A DNA stretch of 64,000 bases from Ascarosepion bandense (taxonomy: Eukaryota > Mollusca > Cephalopoda > Sepiida > Sepiidae), in contig JBBBDQ010000350.1 of NCBI GenBank assembly GCA_037127315.1, positions 2,756,501 to 2,820,500 on the forward strand, given 5' to 3'. The position numbers were made by a program, and so were the translations under genes. Of this stretch, positions 1 to 11,600 are shown one piece after another. Every line of letters starts with the position of its first letter. Within the stretch, counting starts at the first letter, position 1. The notes under the pieces are model-generated. The model did no database searches. It saw only the letters and a list, made by a program, of their open reading frames with translations, and had not been told where the DNA came from.

Positions 1-574
1 AAAAATAAAATTTAATTTTTAAAATAGTACAGAAAAAAAGTAATTTGAATTTATGAATACATATACTTACATACTTGTAGATGTTTATAATTTGGCGATC
101 TTTATAGTACATTGCAGACTCTATATTTGTGAATGTGGTTTGTTTTGACAAAATAAAATGGTTTTGTAAGGTTAAATAACAAATACAGTTTTTAAAATTA
201 TTTTACAACAGTAGAAAATATTTGATAAATTTACATTCAATTTGCTTATTTACATTGGTACATACAAATGATATATATTGGAACTACAGCGGAATACACC
301 AATACTGAGCTCTTAAAGACTGATAAATAAGATGACAACACAGTCTCAGATGTTTTCATATTTCATTCTCTAGAATTTGATGATTATATTAACATTTACT
401 GTAAATGTACGTATTTTAATATGATTTTTTTGTACTTTTATTCTTATTGTACAGTAACATGATTTTATGTGCTTTTAATACTTTTCTAGTGATATAACTT
501 CAATATTTGTGGTGGACAGATGTAAAGTCAAATAAAATTTTTATTTTTTTCATGTTCTTTTGACAAACAATGTA

Positions 575-3500
575 TTTTTTTTTTTTTTTTTTAATCATCT
601 CACCCCAAGCAAAGCATTCCACTGCCACTATTGCGCATGGGGTTACATAGAAGATAAAGAGAAGGAGTGGTTAGACATAGGGAATGTTAGGAGGAAGGTG
701 ACAGATGAGTAAGGATAGCGAGGATGAGGGTTGGGCAGATGGGAAGAGTGTTTGATAGAATGGAAGCAGGTTAGTGTGTTAGGAGGTGTCTATTGACCTT
801 ACATTTAAACTCTTGGAGATTGTAGCCGTCGGGGAAGCAATCGTTTGGAAGAGAATTCCACAGTCGGGAAGTGCGAGGAAAGAAACTGTTGGAGTAGAAG
901 TTACGGCTGCATTTTATCGGTTTCACTGTAAAAGGGTGGGATCTAGTTGCTAATCTAGTATCTTGTTCAAATACGTATTTAGGGGGCACCAGTGATCTAA
1001 GTTCATCGGAGCAGAAGCTGTGAAAGTATTTATAGAAGAGACACAGGGAAGCCACGTTGCGCCGGTGGGAGAGAGACTGCAGGCGGTCTGCCAAGTCGGT
1101 ATCTATCACATTGCAGACCCTCCTCTGAACCTTGTCGAGAAGCCCGAGAAGAACAGCAGGGGCACCCGACCAGATATGGCAGCAGTATTCAATGCACGGG
1201 CGGATGGTAGATTTATAAATGTGCAGGATAGATTTAGACGGAAAAAACTTCCGGGCCCTACACAGAAAACCGACTTTCATAGCAGCAGATTTAGCAATGG
1301 ATTCGATATAGTCATTCCATTTGAGTTCCGCTGAAAGTGTTAGACCAAGGAGGTGTAGTGTTTTACTCTCTGGGAGGCAAGCCTGGTCCATGCTAATGGG
1401 AGGTAGGTGAGATTAACGATGATGGTTAATTGAGAGTAGTTTCGTTTTAGAAGCATTAAAATTTACTAGCCATTTCTTACCCCAGTCCAATATGGATTGG
1501 AGGTTTTTTTCAATCTCGGCTGCGAGGTTAGCTTTGACGCCTACACCAGATTTTTGTAGGAGGTGGGAGTAAACTGGTGTCATCGGCATACAAACCTATT
1601 TGGGCTCTTATGGAATCAGGGAGATCATTAATGTATATCAAGAAGAGTGTAGGACCTAAGATGGAGCCTTGGGAGACACCTGCATTTGTATGGTAGTTCT
1701 GAGAGACATGTCCGTTTAATACCACCTTCATTGTGTGGTTAGAGAGGAATGACTGGATTAGTTCAAACAAATGTCCAGTTATGCCATAGCTCCGCAGTTT
1801 ACATTGAAGGCCAGCATGCCAAACTCTGTCGAACGCCTTAGATATATCTAATGCAACGGTTCGGGCTTCACCATTCCTGTCAAGTGCCTGGTATATGTAC
1901 TTGGTGATGGTCGTTAGCATATCAGCAGTAGACCTGGTGAAGCGGAAACCATATTGCTTGTCCGAGAGGAGCCTGTGTGCTGTGAGATGCTGAACCACCT
2001 CGGCGTTGATAATGGCTTCGAACACTTTGCCAAAGATCGGAAGAAGGCTCATAGGGCGGTAATTTGCAGGGTCAGAGGGTTCTCCATTGTTTTTAAATAT
2101 AGGAACTACAGAGGAAGATTTCCAACAGGCAGGAAAGCAGGAAGCAGATAGGCAGAGGTTGTAGAGCTTAGAAAGGACAGAGGAGAGTTCAGGGGCACAT
2201 TTCTTTAAGACTATGGTTGGGATTCCGTCACCACCGCTCGCTTTGTGAGGGTCAAGTTTTAAGATTATCTTAGAGACAAGCGAAGGTGTAATATGGACAT
2301 CATTCAGTTGTGCCTCGGTTCTAGGTGAGAAGTCGGGTGTAGAAACTCCAGATGAGTCCAGACTCGAATTGTTCGAGAATCTGCAGGCAAAGCATTCAGC
2401 CTTATCTGCTGGGGAGGTGAGGACCTCAAATTTGTTGATTAGCGGGGGTATTGTGGACTTGCTCTTGTTAAGTACTCTTTTACAGAGTCGCCAGTAGTCT
2501 TTAGAGCCGAATTTAGAGCATGCTATGCGTTGCTTCATTCTGGCAGCAAACAACATCTCAGCTTCGTTAAGTATCCTTTTACACTTATTACGAGCTGAAG
2601 TGAAAAGGCGCCTGTTTTGGTCCGACGCGTAGTTACGATAGAGTCGGAAGAAATGATTCCGGTGGGCAATGGCAGCCGAGCAAGCGGGTGAGAACCATGG
2701 AGACGAATGATATTTAAGCTGGAATTTCCTAGCAGGGATGAAGGCATCGATGCCAGCCTTAACCCAGGAGGAGACCTCGGATGCACATTCTTCGATGGGA
2801 AGACTAAAGATGTTGTTCCAAGGGATGTCACGGAGGAAGTCTTGGAACGAATCCCAGTCTGCTCTTTGATAGCAGTAGGATATTCTACTTGTCTGGGTTT
2901 CATGTGTCGGGCAGGAGTGGAGTGAAATATTGATGGACACTACAGTATGGTCAGAGTTTCCAAGTGGGCAGAGTTGTCTGGTAGTGCAAGAGTCTGGGAT
3001 GGAAGTGAAGCAGAGGTCTAGAAGTGAGTCCCTTCCGTTAGGGTTGTCGGAGAAACGCGTGGGGAAGTCCACTACTTGCGTAAGGGATTGGGTGATTGAA
3101 AAGTTCATGGTGTGGACACCAGCAGGGTCAGTGACAGCGTTCTTCAGCCACTTGGTGTGGTGGGCGTTAAAGTCACCAAACACGAATACATGGGCAGAGG
3201 GATGGGAAGAAATGGCTTTGTCGATATTGTCAGAAATGATGTCAAGTAACGAACAGTCAGGGGAGGAAGGAGAGCGGTAGAGAAAGAAGAGATAGCTAAT
3301 CGAGCTGAGAAGTGAGAGGCGGAAGCACATGAAAGAATGATCTGGGGATTCAAAAGATGACACCCTAGCTAAGGGAAGGTGTTCGCTGACATAGACACCA
3401 AGCCCATGCATATGAACATTCTGAGGGTACCAGGTTGGCAGTTTCCTGGTTGCTGCTTCCGACTGGTAGTTAGGAGCCCGAACTCTTGCGTAGCGTCTTG

Positions 3501-3655
3501 AGAGGCTGCTCTGATCAACAGTTGCATAATACCGGTGTTCTTGTAGTGCCATATCGCGCATGGACGGGCGTCCCTGCATGAACGTTCGGTGGGCAACCCC
3601 GAGGCCACATTATGTTGTAGGCCTCGCCAGTCTCCATCCTTCACAAGTTGCAAAT
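575..3655 (-). mobile_element. LINE (jockey/CR1-like non-LTR retrotransposon), 5'-truncated and broken
   Basis: Read on the minus strand, this is one retrotransposon body: endonuclease-like region, reverse transcriptase, C-terminal region, a short 3'UTR and a poly(A) tail seen as a T-run at 575-592. The last bases before the tail (about 593-650) carry a terminal motif that recurs in the other LINE copies at about 6,770 and 34,100 and in several short repeats. The 5' end fades out near 3,655; no ORF1 and no complete endonuclease N-terminus are visible, so the copy is probably truncated during insertion. Clade assignment (jockey/CR1-like) is by overall look of the endonuclease and reverse transcriptase and is an inference. 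Confidence 0.88.
771..3579 (-). pseudogene. LINE ORF2: endonuclease + reverse transcriptase, two breaks
   Basis: The long open segment (3,579 down to 1,528, 683 codons) holds an APE-like endonuclease core with GDFNAHH and a late SDHT, then a reverse transcriptase with NYRPMSLLP, ALDISKAFDRVWH, GVSQGSILGP and the catalytic YADD box. Just past YADD the frame shifts near 1,565. The downstream frame continues through WGKKWLVNFNASKTKLLS, meets a stop at 1,413-1,415, and carries on through a second open segment (1,391-771) with the C-terminal IRPCIEYCCHIWSG and RSRLWNSLP-type motifs usual for this group. One frameshift and one stop make the copy non-autonomous, but otherwise it is little decayed, so it is fairly young. 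Start choice is arbitrary because the N-terminus is truncated. Confidence 0.87.
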
Positions 3656-6179
3656 GATTGACCGACTGATTCTATTCTAAGACCTCTCCTTAACTGAAAA
3701 ACTATGGAATCAAGAAGACATAACTTGAACTGATGTAACCTGAGATACCTCAGTATGCCAGTAATCTTCTGTTTAGTGGGTGATAAACTCCATCTCCTGA
3801 GAAATAAGTGGGAGAATCAATCCAAAGAAGACCAAAACTCCTTGCGATGTATGCTTATAAAGTTAAAAACTGATGAAGAGGACATTACAGTGATATCTCT
3901 TTATCTTATCGCCACCTAAAGGAACAAAGGTGGGGGAAAGCACTTAGTGAATCTGAATATTCAATCAATCCTAGCATTTATGAAGAAGAACCGCTTTAAA
4001 TGACCTTCAGTTACATGCACCAAGGAAAGGTTTAATCAAAAATTTAGTTCCAACCAAAGGCAGAAATTATTATCTTTGATAGCCTTTGTTGGATGATTTT
4101 GCACAAATGGCGTCAACATTTGTCTTCCAATGGGATTTGATGTGATATCCCTTTCAAGTGGTTATATCAAAAGATATAAAATATTTTGAGAATATTGGCT
4201 ATAGTAGGGACTAGGGACTTATGAACAAATTCAGACTCCTTTTCACCATTGGAAGAGAAAATGCAGGAGGATCATTACAATTAATCAGTCTTTTTCATAA
4301 TTTCTATAAATGCAGTTGTTTTTTATTTACTTTTTTGTTTTTAGTTTGAAGATTTTTTATTTTTATTTTCTTTAAATCAATTCACTCAAGGTAATAATGC
4401 AACTAAGATGCAAGGGGTCTCTGGGAGCAAAAGAGAATAAGACTTTAGAAGGAATTGGAGACAATCTTAAACAGGAAACAAGGGTAAAACTCTATAGTTA
4501 GTAAAATTTCAGTTTAGGCAGAGACCATAGAAGTATAATCAAAGCAAACTTTAAAAGTAACTGGAAACTAAATTCCTCATCCTAAAATTTCAAAGTTTTA
4601 GATATATACCTCCAATGGATGCATTTTTTTTTTCTGGTAAGCTCAAGATAGTACGCTTTTGACCTGTTTTTGCCCTACTGTCAAATTGTGCTTCTGGCTG
4701 TTTTTACATGGTGTAAATATGAATTTTTCATTGATGTCCTATTTCTATGAGTTTTTTTTTTTTTTTTTTTTTTTTTCTAATGTAAGATGCCATAATTATA
4801 CTTTCTAGATTTATAAGATTTCTTTTCTAATTTACAATGTGCAAGATGAGAGTGAATTGTACAGACGTTCTTTACTTGCCAGATGTTGCCTACATTTTGC
4901 CTATTTCAAATGACATTTCACATAATCTACATTTATAAAAATGTTAGCTTGCATCTATTTAAAATAAAATGCAACCCTGATGCATCTTGATAAGAATTCC
5001 TTGTGATCTTTATAGATCAAAATTTAATACTGTTCTGTTTTTCTGTCAAATTCCTGTTATTACCAGTCTGGCCAGACTCTACAGAAGCACAGGTAAATCT
5101 ATGTCTGAGACTTGTAAATCATTTTGGTTGCAAGATTTCTCTTTAATTCTGTCAGATCCAAAGCAATTTCATAATCCTTGTGCAGCTCGAAAACAAAGGA
5201 TGCGTATTCCCTTAAGTCTACAGATTTGTTTTTGGCTCTTGTGTTTCAGCTGAGTTTTTATTTGAAAGAAGACAACATTGTTGCTGTAAAATTAAAAAGA
5301 TTGTTCTAATGGAAAGGTAGAAAATAGTTTGATATAGCAAGCAAAACAATCAAACATACAACTATATTGAAATCAGATAGATTGCATGTGTGTATCTACC
5401 AGTTTTTCAGTAAGGTATTTATAATTCCTGTATTGCAAAACTTTGCTGAGGCCGCTGCATCTGTTATCAGTGTCCACAAAGTTTGTACAATGTGACACTG
5501 ATATATTCTATTGATTTGTTAGAATAAAAAGAAAACTATTGCTTGAGGGGTGACCTAGATTGGTAAAAGAATGCTGCTTCTATGAAACCAGAATCAAAGT
5601 AAAATTAAAATGAACATTTTATTTAAACATCTTAAGAATATTGTATACATGACAAAAACAGGTCCTATTATTATATGCTAAATGTTTTTCACCATTCAGA
5701 TAACCTTAATTACTTAATCTATTTCTTAAAACTTTAATTTTGTGACTTTTTCCTGAAACACATGACCTTCACCTACTTTACTCTTTATTTTCCAAATAGA
5801 CCATTCAATTCTTATCTCATTATTTATTTATTAAAATTACATATGGAATTTCAGTTGTCACAAAAATGCTGTTTCTTTTTTTTTTTTTTTTAACAAATGG
5901 ATGAAAGATTTTCCATGTAGGAAGTTTTTAAATTAATTAATCTCATCAACTTGTTTTTATTCTCTCTCTTATTTATTTATTTATTTTTATACTTATTTGT
6001 CAGGTAAATGTTTTTGAGTACTTGTGTGGTAAAAAAATACTTGGGTGAGTATCAACTTGGGCATTTGTCTACAGAACATTTGATTTTTTTTTTTTTTTTT
6101 TTTTTTAATTTACCATCATTAGAAGAAAAATACTTAGCCTGGTTGAGTGTCTTTTCTACTTTTGCTACAATTATTATTT
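3656..6179. other. Stretch without a recognisable gene
   Basis: AT-rich sequence with T-runs (for example 4,750-4,776 and 5,874-5,892). The only structured piece is the short degenerate repeat at 4,375-4,500, listed separately. Open frames here are short, low-complexity and without recognisable domains. Confidence 0.6.
4375..4500 (-). repeat. Degenerate copy of the short poly(A)-type repeat
   Basis: Resembles the better-preserved copies at 7,740 and 8,067: the 'aatca..tcactcaaggtaa' start, the 'gcaaggggtct' middle and 'aaacaggaaacaaggg' align in the same order. It has many substitutions, so it is old. Minus orientation is assigned by analogy with the copies that keep a poly(A) tail (T-run on the + strand). 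Confidence 0.5.
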
Positions 6180-6250
6180 CAAACTTTCTTTGTAGCAGAC
6201 CTAACAATTGATATGGAATCAATTGCTAGGTCTGCTACTATGAAAGTTTG
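6180..6250. repeat. Hairpin at the 5' junction of a LINE fragment
   Basis: A 33-base left arm (6,180-6,212) and a 33-base right arm (6,218-6,250) are near-perfect inverted copies around a 5-base loop. The right arm is LINE coding sequence, so the left arm is an inverted duplication of the first bases of the inserted LINE. Confidence 0.8.
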
Positions 6251-6797
6251 TTCACTATGTAGTGCTAGACAATTTTTCTTGCCAGAATCTATCTTACACA
6301 GTTATAAGTCCATGCTTTGAATATTGCTGTCACATATGGTCTAGTACTTCTTTGTATTCAGAGATTCTTGATAAAATACAAAGACAAATATGTAATGTTA
6401 TTGGTCATCAATCTTGGCTGCAATCCCTTTCACACTACCATAACATAACTTCCCTTTGCCTTCTCTTTAAATATTTTCATGATAATTGTCCTGATGAGTT
6501 TCCCCTATGGTACCTCGACTTTACAAATTTATCTTATTAGATTGATGGCAACGTCTCATCATTTTATAGTTGGAATGGTTGAATGTAATGTAACCGTAAT
6601 TTCTATGCTAACAGTTTTTTCTCTTGCACTTCTCACTTTTGGAGATCTTTTTTTGTTTCTTGCTTTCCAGTCAACTTTAATCTTCAATGTCATTTTTGTC
6701 TTAATTCCTATTCTGTTATTGTTTATTCTCTTTAATAATGTTTTCTTTTTCACATATTCTTTCACACTCTTTGCTTAGAGTGAAATGCATAAAAAAA
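6213..6797 (+). mobile_element. 5'-truncated LINE fragment (C-terminal part and 3' end)
   Basis: Translation from 6,213 gives MESIARSATMKV, then ESILHSYK, then (in another frame) FEYCCHIWS, QRQICNVIG and LQSLSHYHNI. These match, in order, the C-terminal segment of the LINE at 771-1,391 on the other strand. Frame changes and stops follow. The element ends around 6,797 with the shared 3' motif (ctttgcttagagtgaaatg) and a short A-run. It is older than the copy at 575-3,655. Confidence 0.82.
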
Positions 6798-7720
6798 CAC
6801 TGCCAAAACATAATAAAAAATAAAATCTTTTTAAGAGTAAAGATCAAAGGTTTAATCCTTTTTGGAAATTTTGGCTAAAAATCTCATTTTCTGGTATCAG
6901 CATGGGACCATAAATTTGTAGGGAAAATTGTATCTTTTTGAAAATTCTTGCAAAAATCAGATAATTATCAGATTTTTATGAAACTGTCAGGGCTTATTCA
7001 GAAATTAAATCTTTCTTTGTAAAGATTTTTTTTATTTATTTATTTATTTATTCTTTTTTTTTTGCACATCTCCCAACAACAACCATTTAATTTTATGAAA
7101 ATGTTGTATCACTTAATGTTTATATGTTATAAGGACAGGTTCGAATTCCGGTTGAATCCATTGTATTCACTAACGCACAAATACCCTTGGGAAAGGTATT
7201 AATCCTTCCAGTTATGGGTTAAATAGCAGGACAGATTGAGTTCTATAGCCTTGGTCGGCAACCAGTCTACTGCAGAAAGCAATGGCAACCTACTGCGGGA
7301 TAATCTTCTGCCCAGTCAGTCATGTCTCTTTTGAGACATGATCGCCCTAAGCGTGTATCACGTATGGCACTTAACTGACTATGATAAATTTAAATCATCA
7401 ATGATTTTTTTTTTATCTAACAGGACCCTTTTTCTGAATTGTAAAATAAAACAAATGCAATGAAACTAGGACATTATTTAATTAGAAAAGCTTTTAATTG
7501 CTTTTATGAATAAAATATATTATGGATACTATTGTCTTTATGAAAAAAAATTATGGATAATGAATTTTTACAAGCTTTTTGTAACTTTTAAATCTTTGCA
7601 TTATTTGTAGCAGTCAAGTGATAATGCTATTAAATTAAATTAATTTAATAATCATAACTGGAAAAGCTCTCTATAATTCAATTACTCCCAGTATTTTCAA
7701 AAGAATTTTGATTTGAATTG
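6798..7720 (+). repeat. AT-rich dispersed repeat, copy 1 (interrupted by a SINE)
   Basis: Two blocks (6,798-7,090 and 7,400-7,600) around an inserted SINE match, in order, blocks at 13,380-14,095 and 54,480-55,750 on this strand, and the region 9,400-10,740 in inverse orientation. A marker shared by the copies is 'agcttttaattgctttta' followed by a 'gtctt' motif. No coding potential was recognised; it could be a non-autonomous DNA transposon. Its ends are not defined. Confidence 0.55.
7138..7381 (+). mobile_element. tRNA-derived SINE, 5'-truncated
   Basis: Begins inside the B-box region (ggttcgaattccgg) and continues through the family body: the gcaaatacccttggg-like block, 'gttatgggttaaatagc', 'ggcaaccagtctac', 'ctactgcgggataatc', and the 3' end 'ggcacttaactgact'. 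Same family as the full copy at 16,447-16,753. Sits inside the AT-rich repeat copy, so it inserted later. Confidence 0.85.
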
Positions 7721-7739
7721 TGTGTGTGTGTGTGTGTAT

Positions 7740-7913
7740 AATCACATCACCCCAAGCAAGGCGGTAGGGCCACTGGTGTGCAGGGGGCTACGTAAGAGTG
7801 AATAGATTGGAAAAGAGAAAGCCAGAAACCACGTCCTAAGCAGGGAACAAGGGATGAGCCTCTACACCTGTTCAATAGCCGTGGGTGGAGTGTGATAGTT
7901 CAGTCTATCTACT

Positions 7914-7914
<1 letters not shown>
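7740..7914 (-). repeat. Short repeat sharing the LINE 3' end
   Basis: The first 55 or so bases (atcacatcaccccaagcaag onward) resemble the last bases of the LINE at 593-650. The remainder (ccacgtcctaagcagggaac, then gcctctacacctgttcaata) is not LINE-like but is repeated at 8,067-8,265. A (GT)n run precedes it and an (AT)n array follows. It may be the tail of another LINE family or a non-autonomous element using the LINE machinery. Confidence 0.6.

Positions 7915-7915
<1 letters not shown>

Positions 7916-7957
<42 letters not shown>
7916..7957. repeat. (AT)n array
   Basis: About 42 bases of uninterrupted AT dinucleotides directly after the short repeat. Confidence 0.97.
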
Positions 7958-7960
<3 letters not shown>

Positions 7961-8066
7961 CGTGTGTTTCAATTTTCATAAATAGGGACGTCCATAAACA
8001 ACATTATCAAAAAAAATAAGAGCTTTTCCTATAATAGATTTCAAATTTATTGGTAATTTTCTAAGA

Positions 8067-8265
8067 TTTTTTTTTTTTTTTAATCGTATCACCCCGAGCA
8101 AAGCGGTAACGCAACCGATGTGCAGGGGGGCTACATATTAGTGAAAAGACTGGAAAAGAGAAAGCTGGAAACCACATCCTAAACAGGGAACAAGGGATGA
8201 GCCTCTTAACCTGTTCAATAGACGAGGGTGGAGTGTGAACCGGGCGATAGACAGATCTATACTTC
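8067..8265 (-). repeat. Short poly(A)-tailed repeat sharing the LINE 3' end
   Basis: The T-run at 8,067-8,081 is the poly(A) tail of a minus-strand element. Next to it lies the LINE-like terminal motif (tcaccccgagcaaagcgg), then a body nearly identical in order to the copy at 7,740. The open frame across it is a chance frame in a repeat. Confidence 0.65.
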
Positions 8266-8406
8266 AACAAGTTAGATTATAGAACCAACTGGGTAGTTTA
8301 AAAACAAAATTAAAATGTGTTCACATTGTATTCATATTGGTTTTTCAATTATGTCCTTCTTATTTGAATTTCTCAAATATTAGGCTTTTAAACACCCCTA
8401 CATCTT

Positions 8407-8409
<3 letters not shown>

Positions 8410-8451
<42 letters not shown>
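8410..8451. repeat. (TA)n array
   Basis: About 42 bases of uninterrupted TA dinucleotides. Confidence 0.97.
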
Positions 8452-8456
<5 letters not shown>

Positions 8457-8574
8457 TGCAATATTTTAAACAAAAATAAGTCACATTTATTTTAACTCAT
8501 TAATTAAACTTTAAAATTGAAATCAGCTATTTTTTCCAAATGACATTTCAGAAAAGTAAATTTTAATTTTGAAA

Positions 8575-8607
<33 letters not shown>

Positions 8608-8797
8608 AAGAGAATTATATTATTGACAGATAGACAGATAAATTTTACTGACAAGGAGAAAAATTCAGTCAGAAATACACTAACAAGGTATTGGGAATAT
8701 TAAATTCAACCCATCAGCTTGGAATTAAAACTAAAATTAAAGCTTCAGGAAAGAGTTTTCATTTAAAATTACATACCTTCACTAATTTGTGATCTAA

Positions 8798-9291
8798 ACT
8801 TATTTATAAATGGAACTTTGTGTCTCTGTGTGAGTATCCGTTACCTATAGACTCCGAAACGACTGAACCAATTTTCTTGAAAATTTACACAGTTGTACTA
8901 TAAGGGTCTGTGAATGTTCTTAGCTAGGTTTTGTGTCAAGGTACTCCCGATAAATCTTGAAAATCGATAATCGAAAAAATCGGATTATAGAAGGAGTGGT
9001 CCGATTTTAATCAAATTTGATACACTCATAGACAAAAACATAAGAAATGATATTCAAAAGTTTCAAGGTTGCAGTTCTCACAATAGTGCAGAAAATTTGA
9101 TATTGATACCAGGAAATCAAAATTTGACTGACATCCATTCATTTTTCTTTCAGTCTACGTTTTCGCTTTAACTGGAAACAACTATTGTTTTTTAGTCTTT
9201 CGTGCCAACGTCCAAAGAGTCTGAACTCCAGAACCATGGATTAGTTTTAAAGCTTTCATTACACCCGAGCAATGCCAGGCTATACTGCTAG
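8798..9291 (+). mobile_element. Non-autonomous Helitron-like element, copy 1
   Basis: Starts with a tatttataaatggaac..tgtgtctctgtgtg block followed by 'ctatagactccgaaacgac', a 5' pattern common in short Helitrons, and ends with a small GC hairpin (cccgagcaatgccaggc) a few bases before CTAG, followed by T. Helitrons end in CTRR after a short hairpin and insert next to T, so the 3' end fits. No Rep/helicase coding region is present. A second copy lies at 20,986-21,725. Confidence 0.72.
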
Positions 9292-9399
9292 TACTTTATA
9301 AATGAAAAAGTTTTCCTAAAGCTCTCACTTTACCTCAAAACATACTCTGGTATACTTCAAACAAATTATATTGATTGGGATTGATTTTTTTTTTTTTTT

Positions 9400-9690
9400 T
9401 TTTCTAAAATAGCTGATTAGTGCCTTTTATTTATTTTTTTTTTTTAGTTGTCTTTCATCACAATGTAATTCTGTATTAAAAAATCTTTCAAAAATAAAAA
9501 TATTTTGTGAGACTTTATTGAAGAAATATTACCTGATTTAAAGTATAATTAATGTGATTTGAAACAACTATTTTTTACTTTAAGTTTAAAATAATACAAA
9601 TGTATTTTTAAAACTAAACTGTAGCTCACATCATAATTATTGCTATTTGACAGAATTTATCTGTTAAAACATAATCTGAATGACCTAATC

Positions 9691-9726
<36 letters not shown>

Positions 9727-10585
9727 TACTCCAAAATTTAAAAAACTTTGAAAAATAGTTTCTGTAATCTAATTTCAGGAATGCTGACTTAAATTTATTT
9801 ACTATAGCCATTGCTCTTATTTTCTGATAATGTCATGTATGGCCAGCCATACTTTCAAAAATGGCTATGTTACATAATATTTTATAAACATAAAAAAAAT
9901 TTTAATTATTTAAATGATTTTGGTGCAAAATGATATTTAATAAGCTCTTCAATTTTTGATTAGTTTGATCTTGTTAACAAAAAACTATTTACTAATGTAG
10001 AACTTTAAGATTTTAAATTTATTATAATAAATTATAAAAAAAAATAAAAACAATTCTTATCAAAATTCATTATTCAACGAAAAAAATTGTGTTTCTTAAG
10101 ACAATAGTGTCTTTAATAAATCTTATTAATAAAAGCAATTAAAAGCTTTTCTAATGAATTGTCAGTTTCATTGGGTTTTTTTATTTTACAATTTGGAGCA
10201 GATTTTCAGGAAATGAGTAGCAGTTAAAAAAAATTGAAATAAAAATTCAATTTCTTGAAATTTCATAAAATTGTGTGTGGAGGGGTAACTATAAAGAAAA
10301 TATATTTTTACTAAAATTTTCTTTAAAAAAAAAAATTTAATTTGTTAATAAGATCTAAATTTTTTATTAAAATCCGACTTATTTGATTTTTGCAAGAAAA
10401 AAGTCGTAAATATTATGTCGACTGCTGATGCATAAAATTTTTTTAACCAGAATTTCTAGGTTAAAAAATTTAATTCAATAATTTTAAAATACTTTAGCAT
10501 TTCCTCTTAATTAAATACCTAAACATTTTGACGTTTATCGTTAAAATGTTAAGTTTGTTTTTATTAAGTTTGGGGCCTTTTTTAT

Positions 10586-10621
<36 letters not shown>

Positions 10622-10740
10622 CTTTCTGCGAAAAAGTGGGGGTACCTAAAATGAGTTTTAAAATTGGGTATCATGTTTTTGTGAGGAGAGGTACCTAAAT
10701 GTACAGTGGGTAACTGAGATGGTAGTAAAAACTGGCAGAA
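9400..10740 (-). repeat. AT-rich dispersed repeat, inverted copy
   Basis: The reverse complement of about 10,060-10,240 aligns well with 7,420-7,560: it contains 'aaaatctgctccaaattgt', 'caatgaaactgac', 'aaaagcttttaattgctttt' and 'actattgtctt' in the same order. Further blocks match 54,840-55,130. Long T-runs (9,697-9,723, 10,589-10,621, 10,853-10,880) break it up. Edges uncertain. Confidence 0.5.
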
Positions 10741-10850
10741 ATAATTTTGACTCACATTTCAATAAAAAAAAATTCCAGTCTTGAAAAATGATTTCGGAAG
10801 TTTATGGAGATATTTGTTGTGGTCTTAAACATAACTTTTGAGCAGGTTTT

Positions 10851-10885
<35 letters not shown>

Positions 10886-10954
10886 CAATCAAGTTGTAGT
10901 TAGATTTTGTCAATTTTGAGGCTGAATCGTTTAAATTAATCAATAGATACTACT

Positions 10955-11600
10955 GATAATCTAGTATAGGGGGTAACTCTTATCTTATTATTTATTCTTT
11001 TTCTAGTTGTAGTAGGATTCCATTCTAATGATGGGTAATTGTATACGGTTGGCCTTGTGGGAAGATGGCCCACTATAATTCATAAAATGATTATAAAATC
11101 AAGAAAGGCAATTTGAGTATAAAATAACATTTATATATACATATTTCAATTAATGTTTTTACAATTAAGATAATACTTGAATACAATGCTTAAAAAGATA
11201 AAAGGCTTAGGAGTGTGGAAGCTTCTTGTAGGTAAGGGGATGTTAATTTTGAAGTTGCTGCTTTTAAGGTCAGTAAGTACTTTGAGGAACCTCTTTGAAG
11301 AGGTCAGTAAGTACTTATGAGACAGGGGATGGAAAGAGGTCAGCATAGTAGCTTTTTATATTTGCCTTTTGGATCAAAACTCAGCAGCTCCTTTCAAATT
11401 TCATACTTGAATTTAGTTCTGGGCTTCCCATTGGCTGGTAAATAAAATTCGCGTAGGCTGGAAATTTGATATTTGATTAATTTTTATTTTTCAATGCTCA
11501 CAAGTTTTATTCATTTGCTTTTTAGTTGTCGTAGAGCAAACATCCAGTCTCGCTTTTGCTCGGTAGGTATCATCACACTAGCATTGAATCCCAGTAATAA
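10955..11600 (+). repeat. 0.65 kb dispersed repeat, copy A
   Basis: Begins 'tatagggggtaact', runs through 'gtaggattccattctaatga', 'gtcagtaagtacttatgaga' and 'cccattggctggtaaataaa', and ends near the 'catccagtctcgcttttgct' block. The same blocks appear in reverse at 58,900-59,672. No protein is recognisable; a non-autonomous transposon is the likeliest explanation. Confidence 0.65.

Noticed and set aside
8061..8270. 69-codon minus-strand frame
   Set aside because: Translation of a poly(A)-tailed short repeat; ends in a poly-Lys from the tail.
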